From: Stenotrophomonas sp. MMGLT7
GTDB lineage: Bacteria > Pseudomonadota > Gammaproteobacteria > Xanthomonadales > Xanthomonadaceae
Direction: 5' to 3'
Length of the DNA stretch: 64,000 bases
Assembly (NCBI RefSeq): GCF_021168555.1
Contig: NZ_JAJOZS010000009.1
Span: 62,001 to 126,000 of the forward strand
Shown here: piece by piece, positions 10,154 through 20,232 of the stretch
How the letters are laid out: every line of letters starts with the position of its first letter
Position numbering within the stretch: position 1 is the first letter of the stretch
Made by a program: the position numbers and the translations under genes
The notes under the pieces: generated by a model
Seen by the model: only the letters and a program-made list of their open reading frames with translations
Databases searched by the model: none
What the model was told of the DNA's origin: nothing

Positions 10154-11425
10154 ATGATCCGCGACACTTCCGCACAGGACCAGGTCCTCTCCTCTCCCGG
10201 CGCTTCCGCCGCCTGGCGCCGCTGGCTGTGGCCGGCGCTGGCCGCCGTCGTGCTGCTGGCCGCCATCGGCTACGCCATCTCCGGCTGGCTGGGCGGCTCG
10301 CGTTCGTTCGACGCCTCGCGCGTGCGCATCGCCGAGGTCAAGCGCGGCGACCTGGTGCGCGACATCGCCGCCGATGGCCGCGTCATCGCCGCCAACAGCC
10401 CGGTGCTGTACGCCATCTCCGCCGGCACCGTGGACCTGAAGGTGGTGGCCGGCGACGTGGTCAGGCAGGGCCAGGAACTGGCGGTGATCGACAGCCCGGA
10501 ACTGCGCAGCAAGCTGGCGCAGGAAGAGGCGACGCTGGCCGGCCTGGAGGCCGAGGCCGGCCGCGCCGCGCTGGATGCCACCCTGGCCCGCGCCAACGCC
10601 AGCAAGCTCACCGACCAGGCACAGATCGAGCGCCAGGCCGCCAGCCGCGACCTGGAGCGCTACCAGCGCGGCTTCGACGGCGGCGCGGTGGCGCAGGTGG
10701 ATGTGGCCAAGGCCCAGGACGGGCTGCGCAAGGCCGACATCGAGCTGCAGCACGCGCAGCAGGACGCGCGCCTGCAGGGCCAGGGTGCAGACCTGGACGC
10801 GCGCAACAAGCGCCTGCTGGCCGACCGCCAGCGCGCGGTGGTGACCGAGGTCAAGCGCCAGGTCGAAGCGCTGACCCTGCGCGCGCCGTTCGACGGCCAG
10901 GTCGGCCAGGTGCAGGCGGTGCAGCACACCCAGGTCATCGCCAACGCGCCGGTGCTGGGCGTGGTCGACCTGACCAAGTTCGAGGTCGAGATCAAGGTGC
11001 CGGAGAGCTTCGCCCGCGACCTGGCCATCGCCATGCCGGCCCAGCTCACCAGCGGCAGCGGCGAACCCTTCCCCGGCGAGATCTCGGCGGTGTCGCCGGA
11101 GGTGGTCAACGGCGAGGTCACCGCGCGCATCCGCTTCTCCGACAAGCAGCCACCGGGCCTGCGGCAGAGCCAGCGCATGAGCGCGCGGGTGCTGCTGGGC
11201 ACGCGCAAGGACGTGCTCAAGCTCGAGCGCGGCCCGTTCGTCGAGCAGTCCGGCGGCCGCTATGCCTACGTCATGGACGGCAAATCGGCGGTGCGCCGGC
11301 CGGTGCAGCTGGGCCTGAGCAGCCTGGGCGAGGTCGAGGTGCTGTCCGGGCTGCAGCCGGGCGAGCGCGTCGTCGTCTCCGGCAGCGACCTGTTCGGCGA
11401 TGCCGAGCGGGTGACGATCCATTGA
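10154..11425 (+). CDS. Periplasmic adaptor (HlyD/MacA-type membrane fusion protein)
   Basis: This inner-membrane-anchored adaptor should link the ABC permeases to an outer-membrane channel. The 423-residue protein (ATG at 10154) has one N-terminal membrane helix (about residues 22-44), a barrel-sandwich half (VLYAISAGTVDLKVVAGDVVRQGQ), a long coiled-coil hairpin (about 115-250, with SKLAQEEATLAGLEAEAG) and the returning lipoyl half (LTLRAPFDGQVG). A beta-barrel domain and a C-terminal membrane-proximal domain (LSGLQPGERVVVSG) follow. It is the first gene after the sigma54 promoter. No TolC-like channel gene is nearby, so a channel from elsewhere must be used. Confidence 0.9.
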   Translation: MIRDTSAQDQVLSSPGASAAWRRWLWPALAAVVLLAAIGYAISGWLGGSRSFDASRVRIAEVKRGDLVRDIAADGRVIAANSPVLYAISAGTVDLKVVAGDVVRQGQELAVIDSPELRSKLAQEEATLAGLEAEAGRAALDATLARANASKLTDQAQIERQAASRDLERYQRGFDGGAVAQVDVAKAQDGLRKADIELQHAQQDARLQGQGADLDARNKRLLADRQRAVVTEVKRQVEALTLRAPFDGQVGQVQAVQHTQVIANAPVLGVVDLTKFEVEIKVPESFARDLAIAMPAQLTSGSGEPFPGEISAVSPEVVNGEVTARIRFSDKQPPGLRQSQRMSARVLLGTRKDVLKLERGPFVEQSGGRYAYVMDGKSAVRRPVQLGLSSLGEVEVLSGLQPGERVVVSGSDLFGDAERVTIH

Positions 11426-11429
11426 AGCA

Positions 11430-11540
11430 GGGAATGGGGAATCGGGAATGGAGAATCGGGAGAGCGAAATCCAGGGTCTCCCGACGCAGCTTCCGAAGTC
11501 CCCCCATTCCCGATTCCCGATTCCCCATTCCCCATTCCCC
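11430..11540. repeat. GGGATTC-family inverted repeat between adaptor and ATPase genes
   Basis: Left-arm units such as GGAATGGGGAATCGGGAATG and an opposing right arm of ATTCCCGATTCCCC units fill the 132-bp gap between the adaptor stop and the ATPase start. The transcript could form a long imperfect hairpin inside the operon. The element belongs to the same family as those at 9906, 42672, 44258 and 45224. Confidence 0.85.
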
Positions 11541-11557
11541 AACGAAGGAACACCGCC

Positions 11558-12274
<717 letters not shown>

Positions 12275-12286
12275 GGAGGCGTGGTC

Positions 12287-13585
12287 ATGCTCGGCTACTA
12301 CTTCCACCTGGCCCTGCGCAGCTTCAGGCGCAACAAGGTGCTGACCGCGCTGATGGTGCTGGCGATCGCGCTGGGCATCGGTGCCAGCATGACCACGCTG
12401 ACGGTGTTCCATGTGCTGTCGGGCGACCCGATCCCGGGCAAGAGCGGGCGGCTGTTCCATGTGCAGCTCGACCCGCAGCCGCTCCAGGGTCATCAGCCGG
12501 GCGAAGAACCGACGGAGTTGCTGACCCGCTTCGATGCACAGGAGCTGCTGCGCGAGCGCCACGCACTGCGGCAGACCCAGACCAACGGCGGGGTCGTCAC
12601 CGTCGAGCCCGACGACAGCGCCGTGAAACCGTTTCGGATCGCCTCGCGCAACGTCACCGCCGACTTTTTCCCGATGTTCGAGACACCTTTCGTCCATGGC
12701 CGCGGCTGGAGTGCGGACGACGACGAGGCGCGGGCGCGGGTGGTGGTGATCGGCAAGAAGCTCAACGACCAGTTGTTCGGCGGCGCCGACAGCAGCGGCC
12801 GGACGCTGCGCATCGACGGCTACGATTTCCGCGTGGTCGGCGTGCTCGCCGACTGGAAGCCGACGCCGAAGTTCTTCGATTTCAGCGGCGGGCGCTTCGC
12901 CAGCAACGAGCAGGTCTACGAGCCGTTCTCCGTCGCCCGCGAGCTGGGCCAGTCCCACAACGGCAGCGTGAACTGCTACAAGGTCGCCTCCGACCAGATG
13001 GCGCTGAATGCGCCCTGCACCTGGATCCACTACTGGGTGGAACTGGAAAGCGCCGCCCAGGCCGCCGACTTCAAGGCCTATCTCGACAACTACTCGGCAC
13101 GCCAGCGCGACGCCGGCCGTTTCGAGCGCCCGCCCAATACCCGGCTGCGCGACGTCATGCAATGGCTGGACCACAAGCGCGTGGTGCCCGGCGACGTGCG
13201 CCTGCAGCTGTGGTTCTCGCTGGGCCTGCTGCTGGTATGCCTGGTCAACACCGTGGGCCTGCTGCTGGCCAAGTTCCTGCGCCGCAGCGGCGAGATCGGC
13301 GTGCGCCGCGCGCTGGGTGCCTCGCGCGGCGCGATCTTCCGCCAGTGCCTGGTGGAGGCGGGAACCATCGGCCTGGCCGGCGGCGCGCTCGGCCTGGGCC
13401 TGGCCGCACTGGGACTGTGGGCCATACGCAACCGTCCCGCCGAGTACGCGCACCTGGCCCGGCTGGACGGCTCGATGCTGGTACTGACCTTCGTCCTGGC
13501 GCTCGCCGCCAGCCTGCTGGCCGGCCTGTTGCCGGCCTGGCGCGCGATGCGGGTGGCACCGGCGCTGCAGCTGAAATCGCAATGA
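12287..13585 (+). CDS. ABC transporter permease, A-type, pair 1 (FtsX/MacB-like)
   Basis: The 432-residue protein has an N-terminal membrane helix after RSFRRNKVLTALMVL, a large periplasmic MacB-type domain (about residues 45-300) and three C-terminal helices of the FtsX domain, with the coupling motif FLRRSGEIGVRRALGASR. Two periplasmic cysteines, Cys230 and Cys244, are likely to form a disulfide. The ATG at 12287 sits 8 bp after GAGGAG and matches the sister genes; the upstream GTG at 12281 is too close to that site. The first 140 bases are nearly identical to pair 3 A. A palindromic repeat separates it from its B partner. Confidence 0.92.
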   Translation: MLGYYFHLALRSFRRNKVLTALMVLAIALGIGASMTTLTVFHVLSGDPIPGKSGRLFHVQLDPQPLQGHQPGEEPTELLTRFDAQELLRERHALRQTQTNGGVVTVEPDDSAVKPFRIASRNVTADFFPMFETPFVHGRGWSADDDEARARVVVIGKKLNDQLFGGADSSGRTLRIDGYDFRVVGVLADWKPTPKFFDFSGGRFASNEQVYEPFSVARELGQSHNGSVNCYKVASDQMALNAPCTWIHYWVELESAAQAADFKAYLDNYSARQRDAGRFERPPNTRLRDVMQWLDHKRVVPGDVRLQLWFSLGLLLVCLVNTVGLLLAKFLRRSGEIGVRRALGASRGAIFRQCLVEAGTIGLAGGALGLGLAALGLWAIRNRPAEYAHLARLDGSMLVLTFVLALAASLLAGLLPAWRAMRVAPALQLKSQ

Positions 13586-13602
13586 CCCATGCAGGAGCGG
13601 TC

Positions 13603-13672
13603 TGTAGGAGCGACTTCAGTCGCGATGAAGCCCTACCGGGAAAGCCTCATCGCGACTGAAGTCGCTCCTACA
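13603..13672. repeat. 70-bp palindromic repeat, copy 2, inside the ABC operon
   Basis: It is the same TGTAGGAGCGACTTCAGTCG palindrome as at 3328, here lying between the A and B permease genes of pair 1. As part of the polycistronic RNA it would form a very stable stem and could act as an RNA-stability or attenuation boundary. Confidence 0.9.
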
Positions 13673-13723
13673 GGGAACGAAAGAACGCCGGTTGCCCGGA
13701 CCATGCATATCCACGGAGACCCC

Positions 13724-14950
13724 ATGGAAATCCGTCCCATCCTGTCCACCCTCAACCGCCACCGGATCGCCGCGGCGCTGATCGTGCTGGAGATCGCGCT
13801 GAGCTGCGCGATCATCTGCAATGCGCTGTCCCTGGTCGGCCAGCGCTGGAACGCCCTGCACCAGCCCAGCGGCATCGACGAGGACCGGCTGCTGCGCATC
13901 AACCTCGGCGGCGTCGGCAAGGACACCAACGCCGACGCCCGTACCCGGGAAGACCTGGCCATCCTGCGCGGGCTGCCGGGTGTGGAAGCGGCGACCATCG
14001 TCCAGCAGATGCCGTTGTCGCAGAACGGCGAGTTCAACACCTCGCTGGGCCTGCTGCCGGACCAGGACGCCCCCACCCTGTCGACGTCCCTGTACCTGGC
14101 CTGCGCAGACCTGCTGCCGACCCTCGGCCTGGCCGTGGTGGCCGGACGCAACCTGGAAGCCAGCGACTGCCTGGACTACTCGGCGATCGAAAGCGGAAGC
14201 ATCGACTTCAGCAAGCTGCGCGCCCCGGTCCTGATCAACCAGGAGACCGCGCGCCGGCTGTTCCCGGACGGCAATGCACTCGGCAGCAAGCTCTATACCG
14301 GCGACCTGCCGCTGACCGTGGTCGGCATCGTCTCCACTCTGGCGCGAGCGAACGCGGGCAACGACGGCGCCTACGCGATGGTCCTGCCGGCGCGCATGAA
14401 CTACGGCAATGGCGGTTCCTACGTGGTCCGGGTAAAGGACCCGGCGCGACGCGACGAGGTGATGGCCGCCGCAACCGATGCACTGCTGAAGAACGACGCC
14501 AGCCGGATCCTGCTCGAGCACGACAGCTACCAGGCAATGCGGCGCGACTACTTCAGCGGCGACCGCGACATGATCGGCCTGCTGCTGGTGGTCTGCGCAC
14601 TGCTGCTGGCGGTCACCGCGCTGGGCATCGTCGGCCTGGCCAGCTTCTGGGTGCAGCAGCGCACCAAGCAGATCGGCATCCGCCGCGCGCTGGGCGCGAC
14701 GCGCGGGCAGATCCTGCGCTATTTCCAGACCGAGAACTTCCTGCTGGCCACGATCGGCATCGTCCTCGGCATGCTGCTGGCGTACGCGCTCAACCAGCTG
14801 CTGATGAGCAGGTACGAACTGCCGCGGCTGCCGCTGTGGTACCTGCCGGTCGGCGCGTTGCTGCTGTGGGCGCTGGGCCAGCTTTCGGTACTCGCCCCGG
14901 CACGCAAGGCGGCCGCGGTGCCGCCGGCCGTGGCCACCCGCAGCGCCTGA
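13724..14950 (+). CDS. ABC transporter permease, B-type, pair 1
   Basis: The 408-residue protein (ATG at 13724, after GGAG) starts MEIRPILSTLNRHRIAAALI, the signature of all B-type genes here. It has an N-terminal helix, a periplasmic domain of about 230 residues with cysteines near 125 and 145 (YLACADLL, ASDCLDY), and three C-terminal FtsX helices with QQRTKQIGIRRALGATRGQI. A longer in-frame start at 13589 would run through the palindromic repeat and is rejected. B-type proteins lack the long A-type extension after the periplasmic domain, so A and B probably form a heterodimer. Confidence 0.92.
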   Translation: MEIRPILSTLNRHRIAAALIVLEIALSCAIICNALSLVGQRWNALHQPSGIDEDRLLRINLGGVGKDTNADARTREDLAILRGLPGVEAATIVQQMPLSQNGEFNTSLGLLPDQDAPTLSTSLYLACADLLPTLGLAVVAGRNLEASDCLDYSAIESGSIDFSKLRAPVLINQETARRLFPDGNALGSKLYTGDLPLTVVGIVSTLARANAGNDGAYAMVLPARMNYGNGGSYVVRVKDPARRDEVMAAATDALLKNDASRILLEHDSYQAMRRDYFSGDRDMIGLLLVVCALLLAVTALGIVGLASFWVQQRTKQIGIRRALGATRGQILRYFQTENFLLATIGIVLGMLLAYALNQLLMSRYELPRLPLWYLPVGALLLWALGQLSVLAPARKAAAVPPAVATRSA

Positions 14951-14963
14951 GCGCGGAGACTCC

Positions 14964-16286
14964 ATGTTCGCCTACTACCTCAACCTGGCCGTGCGCAGCT
15001 TCCGCCGCAACAAGGTGCTCACCGCGCTGATGGTGCTGTCCATCGCGGTGGGCATCGGCGCGGCGATGACCACGCTGACGGTGCTGCACCTGCTGTCCGG
15101 CGATCCGCTGCCGGGCAGGAGCCAGCAGATCTTCTATCCGCAGGTGGATGCGCTGTCCATCAAACAGGCGCAGCAAAATCCGCCGGACATGCTCGACTAC
15201 ACCTCGGCGATGGACCTGTGGCGTGCAAAACGCGCCGACCGGCAGACGCTGGTGAACGACAGCGAGGTCAAGCTGCAGGCGCCGGAAACCGGGCAGCCGC
15301 CGCTGATGGCCACGATGCTGTCTACCCACGCGGATTTCTTCCCGATGTTCCAGGTGCCGTTCGCCTACGGCAACGGCTGGAGCGCAGAGGACGACGACCG
15401 GCATGCACGGGTCGCGGTGATCTCGTCCGACCTCAACCAGAGACTGTTCGGCGGCGAGAACAGCGTCGGCCGTACCCTGCGCATCCGCGACGCCGACCTG
15501 CGCATCGTCGGCGTGCTCAAGCCGTGGCGGCCCTCCCCGCAGTTCTACACCGTGGCCGGCGGCAACTACGCGCAAGGCGATACCGCGGACTTCTATCGCA
15601 AGTCCGAGGATGTGATGGTGCCGTTCCGGACCGGGCTGGACATCAACGACGGTCACTTCTTCCAGTTCACCTGCAATGCGCCGCCGCCCGTGCCGGGCCA
15701 CTTGCAGAACACCGACTGCGTCTGGCTGCAACTGTGGGTGCAACTGGACAGCGCCGCCAAGGTGGCCGACTACCGCCGCTTCGTGGCCGACTATGCCGCG
15801 CAGCAGAAGGCGCTGGGACGCATCCGCTTCCCGCAGAATGCGCGCCTGCTGTCGCTGATGGAATGGCTGGACTACAACCACGTGGTGCCGCGCGACGCGC
15901 GCCTGCAAGGCTGGCTGGCGCTGGCGTTCCTGGCGATCTGCCTGTTCAACACCGTCGGCCTGCTGCTGGCCAAGTTCCTGCGCCGCGGCGGCAAGATCGG
16001 CGTGCGCCGCGCGCTGGGCGCCTCGCGGCGCGCGATCTTCGCCCAGTGCCTGACCGAAGCCGGGCTGATCGGCCTGCTCGGCGGCGTGCTCGGTCTGCTG
16101 CTGACCCTGCTCGGGCTGGGGGTGATACGCAGCCAGCCGGTGGAGTACGCCGACCTGGTGCGACTGGACCTGCCGATGTTCGCGGCAACCTTCGCGCTGG
16201 CGATCGCCGCCAGCCTGATCGCCGGCGTATTCCCCGCTTCACGCGCCAGCCGCATCGCCCCGGCCATCCAGCTGAAGGCGCAATGA
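14964..16286 (+). CDS. ABC transporter permease, A-type, pair 2
   Basis: The 440-residue A-type permease has the N-terminal RSFRRNKVLTALMVLSIAVG, a periplasmic MacB-type domain, and a C-terminal FtsX domain with FLRRGGKIGVRRALGASRRA. The periplasmic cysteine pair is present (QFTCNAPP, NTDCVWL), slightly farther apart than in pair 1. It starts 13 bp after the stop of pair 1 B with GGAG upstream, consistent with translation from one transcript. The periplasmic part is clearly diverged from the other A proteins, as would fit a different substrate or partner. Confidence 0.92.
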   Translation: MFAYYLNLAVRSFRRNKVLTALMVLSIAVGIGAAMTTLTVLHLLSGDPLPGRSQQIFYPQVDALSIKQAQQNPPDMLDYTSAMDLWRAKRADRQTLVNDSEVKLQAPETGQPPLMATMLSTHADFFPMFQVPFAYGNGWSAEDDDRHARVAVISSDLNQRLFGGENSVGRTLRIRDADLRIVGVLKPWRPSPQFYTVAGGNYAQGDTADFYRKSEDVMVPFRTGLDINDGHFFQFTCNAPPPVPGHLQNTDCVWLQLWVQLDSAAKVADYRRFVADYAAQQKALGRIRFPQNARLLSLMEWLDYNHVVPRDARLQGWLALAFLAICLFNTVGLLLAKFLRRGGKIGVRRALGASRRAIFAQCLTEAGLIGLLGGVLGLLLTLLGLGVIRSQPVEYADLVRLDLPMFAATFALAIAASLIAGVFPASRASRIAPAIQLKAQ

Positions 16287-16317
16287 TCGAATGTCGACGT
16301 TCGCCGAACCCCAATGC

Positions 16318-16345
16318 CGTCATTCCCGCGAAAGCGGGAATGACG
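16318..16345. repeat. 28-bp perfect inverted repeat between pair 2 A and B genes
   Basis: CGTCATTCCCGC-GAAA-GCGGGAATGACG is a perfect 12-bp stem with a GAAA tetraloop. It is a widespread proteobacterial dispersed repeat type, seen once in this window. It lies in the gap between the pair 2 A and B genes, so the operon carries three different repeat families. Confidence 0.85.
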
Positions 16346-16371
16346 TGCGGAAGCAGACCGGAGCACCTTCC

Positions 16372-17589
16372 ATGCATATCCGCCCCATCCTCTCCGCCCT
16401 CGGCCGCCACCGCATCGCCACCATGCTGATCGTGCTGGAGATCGCCCTGGCCTGCGCGGTGCTGTGCAACGCCTTCTTCCTGGTTTCCACCCGCCTTGGC
16501 CTGACCCGCATCGACAGCGGCATGGACGAGCACTCGCTGGGAACGATCACGTTGAGCGGCTGCGACGGCTGCAACCACGCCGACCTCAACGCGCGGGTGC
16601 TCGGCGCGCCGCGCGCGATCCCTGGCGTGCGCGCGGCCGGCACGGTCAACGCCCTCCCATTCGGCCCGCCTGCCGCCTATGCCGGCATCCACCTCGACCG
16701 CGAAGGCGAGCATTTCGGCGGCGTGCTGCATTTCTACCTGTTCGATTCCGCGGCGATCGAAGCGCTCGACCTGCATCCCGCGCAGGGCAACGATTTTGCC
16801 GCCGGCGATTTCCAGCCGATCGACAGCTTCGTGCCGAACGACGCCTCGGTCTGGATCACCCGCTCGCTGGCCGAGCACCTGTGGCCGGGCGAGAACCCGC
16901 TGGGCAAGGAGTTCTGGAGCGGTGACGCGCATTTCCGCGTGGCCGGCGTGCTGGAGCATTTCGCCGTCCCCGCACCGGGCCGCAGCGAGGAAGGCGTGGC
17001 CGGCGCGCAATGGTCGGTGATCGTGCCGGTGCGCAGCGACGCGCAATCGGGCAGCTACGTGCTGCGCGCCGATCCACTGGACCTGCCGCGCACGATGCAG
17101 GCCGCGCGCGAGGTGGTGGCCCGCGCGGTGCCCGAATCGGTCCTCGACCAGGCGCAGAGCCTGCCCCTTTCCGGCCTGCGCGAACGCTACTTCCGCAGCG
17201 ACCGCGCGATGGCCTGGATGCTGGTGGCGGTGATCGCGGCGATGCTGCTGGTCACCGCGCTGGGCATCGTCGGCCTGGCCAGCTTCTGGGTGGCCCAGCG
17301 CACCAAGCAGATCGGCATCCGCCGCGCGCTCGGTGCCACCCGCGGCGACATCCTTCGCCACTTCCAGGCCGAGAACTTCCTGCTCGCCACGGCCGGCATC
17401 GTGCTGGGCATGCTGCTGGCCTACGCCGGCAGCCTGCTGCTGATGCGGCACTCCGAGCTGGCGCGGCTGCCGCTGGCCTACCTGCCCGCCGGTGCCGTGC
17501 TGCTGTGGGCGCTGGGGCAGCTCGCCGTGCTCGGCCCTGCCCTGCGCGCCGCCGCCATCGCCCCCGTCGTCGCCACCCGCAGCGCCTGA
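16372..17589 (+). CDS. ABC transporter permease, B-type, pair 2
   Basis: The 405-residue B-type permease (ATG at 16372 behind GGAG; the upstream start at 16291 would include the inverted repeat) begins MHIRPILSALGRHRIATMLI. It has two close cysteines in the periplasmic domain (SGCDGCNHAD) not shared by its sisters. The C-terminal FtsX domain contains AQRTKQIGIRRALGATRGDI. It is the most diverged of the first three B proteins at its C-terminus (RHSELARLPLAYLP, ALRAAAIAP). Confidence 0.92.
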   Translation: MHIRPILSALGRHRIATMLIVLEIALACAVLCNAFFLVSTRLGLTRIDSGMDEHSLGTITLSGCDGCNHADLNARVLGAPRAIPGVRAAGTVNALPFGPPAAYAGIHLDREGEHFGGVLHFYLFDSAAIEALDLHPAQGNDFAAGDFQPIDSFVPNDASVWITRSLAEHLWPGENPLGKEFWSGDAHFRVAGVLEHFAVPAPGRSEEGVAGAQWSVIVPVRSDAQSGSYVLRADPLDLPRTMQAAREVVARAVPESVLDQAQSLPLSGLRERYFRSDRAMAWMLVAVIAAMLLVTALGIVGLASFWVAQRTKQIGIRRALGATRGDILRHFQAENFLLATAGIVLGMLLAYAGSLLLMRHSELARLPLAYLPAGAVLLWALGQLAVLGPALRAAAIAPVVATRSA

Positions 17590-17610
17590 GAACCCCGAGG
17601 AGATCGACCC

Positions 17611-18915
17611 ATGTTCGGCTACTACTTCAACCTCGCCCTGCGCAGCTTCAGGCGCAACAAGGTGCTCACCGCGCTGATGGTGCTGGCGATCGCGCTGGGC
17701 ATCGGCGCCAGCATGACCACGCTGACGGTGTTCCATGTGCTGTCCGGCGATCCGCTGCCCGGGCGCAGCCAGATGCTGTTCCATCCCCAGCTCGATGCCC
17801 AGAGCATGAGCGGATACGTTGCCGGCGAGGAACCGCAGCCGCAACTGACCCGCTACGACGCCGAGGCACTGCTGCGCGAGAACAAGGGCGACCGCCAGGC
17901 CATGATGACAGGCGGCTCCGTTTCGATCACGCCGCAACAGCAGCAGCTACCACCGTTCCTGGCAGACGCTCGCTATACCTCCGCGGACATGTTCCCGATG
18001 TTCGCCATGCCGTTCCTGTTCGGCAACGCCTGGAACGCGGGCGAGGACCAGGCGCATGCACGCGTGACGGTGATCTCGCGCTCCCTGAACGACAAGCTGT
18101 TCGGCGGTGCCGACAGCGTCGGCAGGACGCTGCGCCTGGACACCGCCGACTTCACCATCGTCGGCGTGCTGGACGAATGGCGGCCGACACCGAAGTTCTA
18201 CGACGTGTTCGGGCAGCGCGGCTATGGCGAGACCGAGCAGGTGTTCCTGCCGTTCTCGACCTCGCGCGACCTGAAGATGGACCGCAACGGCAGCATGGAC
18301 TGCTGGGGCGACAACGGCGGCGACCCGACCAGCCCCACCGCCCCGTGCGCCTGGATCCAGTACTGGGTGCAGCTGGACTCGCCGGACAAGGTCAGCGCGT
18401 ACCGCCAGTACCTGGCCAACTATTCGGACCAGCAACGCACCGCCGGGCGTTTCGAGCGTCCGACCAACGTGCGCCTGCGCGACGTGACCGAATGGATGGA
18501 CTTCCATCGCCTGGTCCCGCGCGACGTGGCCATGCAGATGTGGCTGGCCTTCGGCTTCCTGCTGGTCTGCCTGCTCAACACCATCGGCCTGCTGCTGGCC
18601 AAGTTCCTGCGCCGCGGCAGCGAGATCGGCGTGCGCCGCGCCCTGGGCGCCACCCGCAGTGCGGTGTTCCGGCAGTGCATGGTCGAGGCCGGCACCATCG
18701 GCGTGTGCGGCGGCGTGCTCGGCCTGGGCCTGGCCCTGCTCGGGCTGTGGGCGGTGCGCCAGCAGCCGGTCGACTATGCCGACCTGGCGCGGCTGGACCC
18801 GGCCATGCTGCTGCTCACCTTTGCACTGTCCCTGGTCGCAAGCCTGCTGGCCGGCGCCCTGCCCGCCTGGCGCGCCATGCAGATCGCACCCGCCATGCAG
18901 CTGAAATCGCAATGA
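17611..18915 (+). CDS. ABC transporter permease, A-type, pair 3
   Basis: The 434-residue A-type permease begins MFGYYFNLALRSFRRNKVL and is nearly identical to pair 1 A over the first 45 codons but diverges in the periplasmic domain. The cysteine pair is present (SMDCWGD, TAPCAWI). The C-terminal FtsX domain holds FLRRGSEIGVRRALGATRSA. The start is preceded by GAGGAG. The mix of near-identical membrane segments and diverged periplasmic segments points to tandem duplication with partial gene conversion. Confidence 0.92.
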   Translation: MFGYYFNLALRSFRRNKVLTALMVLAIALGIGASMTTLTVFHVLSGDPLPGRSQMLFHPQLDAQSMSGYVAGEEPQPQLTRYDAEALLRENKGDRQAMMTGGSVSITPQQQQLPPFLADARYTSADMFPMFAMPFLFGNAWNAGEDQAHARVTVISRSLNDKLFGGADSVGRTLRLDTADFTIVGVLDEWRPTPKFYDVFGQRGYGETEQVFLPFSTSRDLKMDRNGSMDCWGDNGGDPTSPTAPCAWIQYWVQLDSPDKVSAYRQYLANYSDQQRTAGRFERPTNVRLRDVTEWMDFHRLVPRDVAMQMWLAFGFLLVCLLNTIGLLLAKFLRRGSEIGVRRALGATRSAVFRQCMVEAGTIGVCGGVLGLGLALLGLWAVRQQPVDYADLARLDPAMLLLTFALSLVASLLAGALPAWRAMQIAPAMQLKSQ

Positions 18916-18962
18916 TCCAGCCGTTCCGGCGATGGCCGGAACCGCACCGCCCGGAGAACACC

Positions 18963-20198
18963 ATGGAAATCCGCCCCATCCTTTCCACCCTGAGCCGGCA
19001 CAAGACCGCCGCCAGCCTGATCGTGCTGGAGATCGCGCTGGCCTGCGCCATCGTCTGCAACGCGCTGTTCCTGGTCGGCAGCCGGCTCGAACAGATCAAC
19101 GAGGTCAGCGGGCTGGCCGAAGACGAGTTGGTACGGGTGCAGCTGACCAGCATCGGCGGCGACGACGACGCCGACGCACTGACCCGGACCGACCTGGCGT
19201 CGCTGCGCTCCATCCCGGGAGTGCGGGCGGCGACCGTGCTCAACCAGGTGCCGTTCGTCAACTCCTCGTGGAACAGCGGTTTGCAGCTGGAAAAGGAGCA
19301 GGACCGGGACACGCTGAACGCAACCGTGTACATGGCTGCGGACCAGTTCGTGGATACCCTGGGCCTGCGCATCGTCTCCGGCCGCGACTTCGAGCCCGGC
19401 GAATACATGGACTACAGCGTCATCGAAAGGACCGACGCTTTCGCCACCCACATCCCGGTCGCGCTGGTCACCCGCCAGCTGGCCGAGACGCTGTTCCCCG
19501 GCGAGGATGCGGTCGGCAAGACGTTCTACAGCTGGGGAGACAGCCCCACGCGCATCATCGGCGTGATCGAGCACCTGGTGCGGCCCAGCATGCAGGGCGG
19601 ACCGACCGCGCGCGAGTACAGCATGGTCTTCCCGGTGCGCACGCACTACAACGTCGGCGGCAACTACGTGCTGCGCACGCAGCCCGAACGCCGCGACGAG
19701 GTACTGAAGGCGGCGGTCGCCGCCCTGCGCGCCAACGCGAACAACCGCATCATTCTCGACAAGAACACCAAGACCGTGCAGCAGCTGCGCAGCGAGTTCT
19801 ACCGGCAGCCGCGCTCGATGGTCTGGCTGCTGGGAGCGGTGATCGTGGCGCTGCTGATCGTCACCGCGCTCGGCATCGTCGGCCTGGCCAGCTTCTGGGT
19901 GCAGCAGCGCACCAAGCAGATCGGCATCCGCCGCGCGCTCGGCGCGACGCGCGGGCAGATCCTGGGCTACTTCCAGACCGAGAACTTCCTGCTCACCACC
20001 AGCGGCATCGTGCTGGGCATGCTGCTGGCGTACGCGCTCAACCAGCTGCTGATGAGCAAGTACGAGCTGCCGCGGCTGCCGATCTGGTACCTGCCCATCG
20101 GCGCGGTGCTGCTGTGGGCGCTCGGCCAGCTCGCCGTGTTCTGGCCCGCCCGCCGCGCCGCCGCGGTGCCGCCGGTGGTGGCCACGCGCAGCGCATGA
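18963..20198 (+). CDS. ABC transporter permease, B-type, pair 3
   Basis: The 411-residue B-type permease starts at the ATG 18963 (MEIRPILSTLSRHKTAAS) after GGAG. It has a periplasmic domain without an obvious cysteine pair, and a C-terminal FtsX domain with QQRTKQIGIRRALGATRGQI. The last 129 bases (20070-20198) differ from the end of pair 4 B (22667-22795) at only two positions, far less than the rest of the genes, which suggests recent gene conversion. Confidence 0.92.
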   Translation: MEIRPILSTLSRHKTAASLIVLEIALACAIVCNALFLVGSRLEQINEVSGLAEDELVRVQLTSIGGDDDADALTRTDLASLRSIPGVRAATVLNQVPFVNSSWNSGLQLEKEQDRDTLNATVYMAADQFVDTLGLRIVSGRDFEPGEYMDYSVIERTDAFATHIPVALVTRQLAETLFPGEDAVGKTFYSWGDSPTRIIGVIEHLVRPSMQGGPTAREYSMVFPVRTHYNVGGNYVLRTQPERRDEVLKAAVAALRANANNRIILDKNTKTVQQLRSEFYRQPRSMVWLLGAVIVALLIVTALGIVGLASFWVQQRTKQIGIRRALGATRGQILGYFQTENFLLTTSGIVLGMLLAYALNQLLMSKYELPRLPIWYLPIGAVLLWALGQLAVFWPARRAAAVPPVVATRSA

Positions 20199-20232
20199 AC
20201 CGCATGGATTCGTTCATGACAAGGAGCACGCC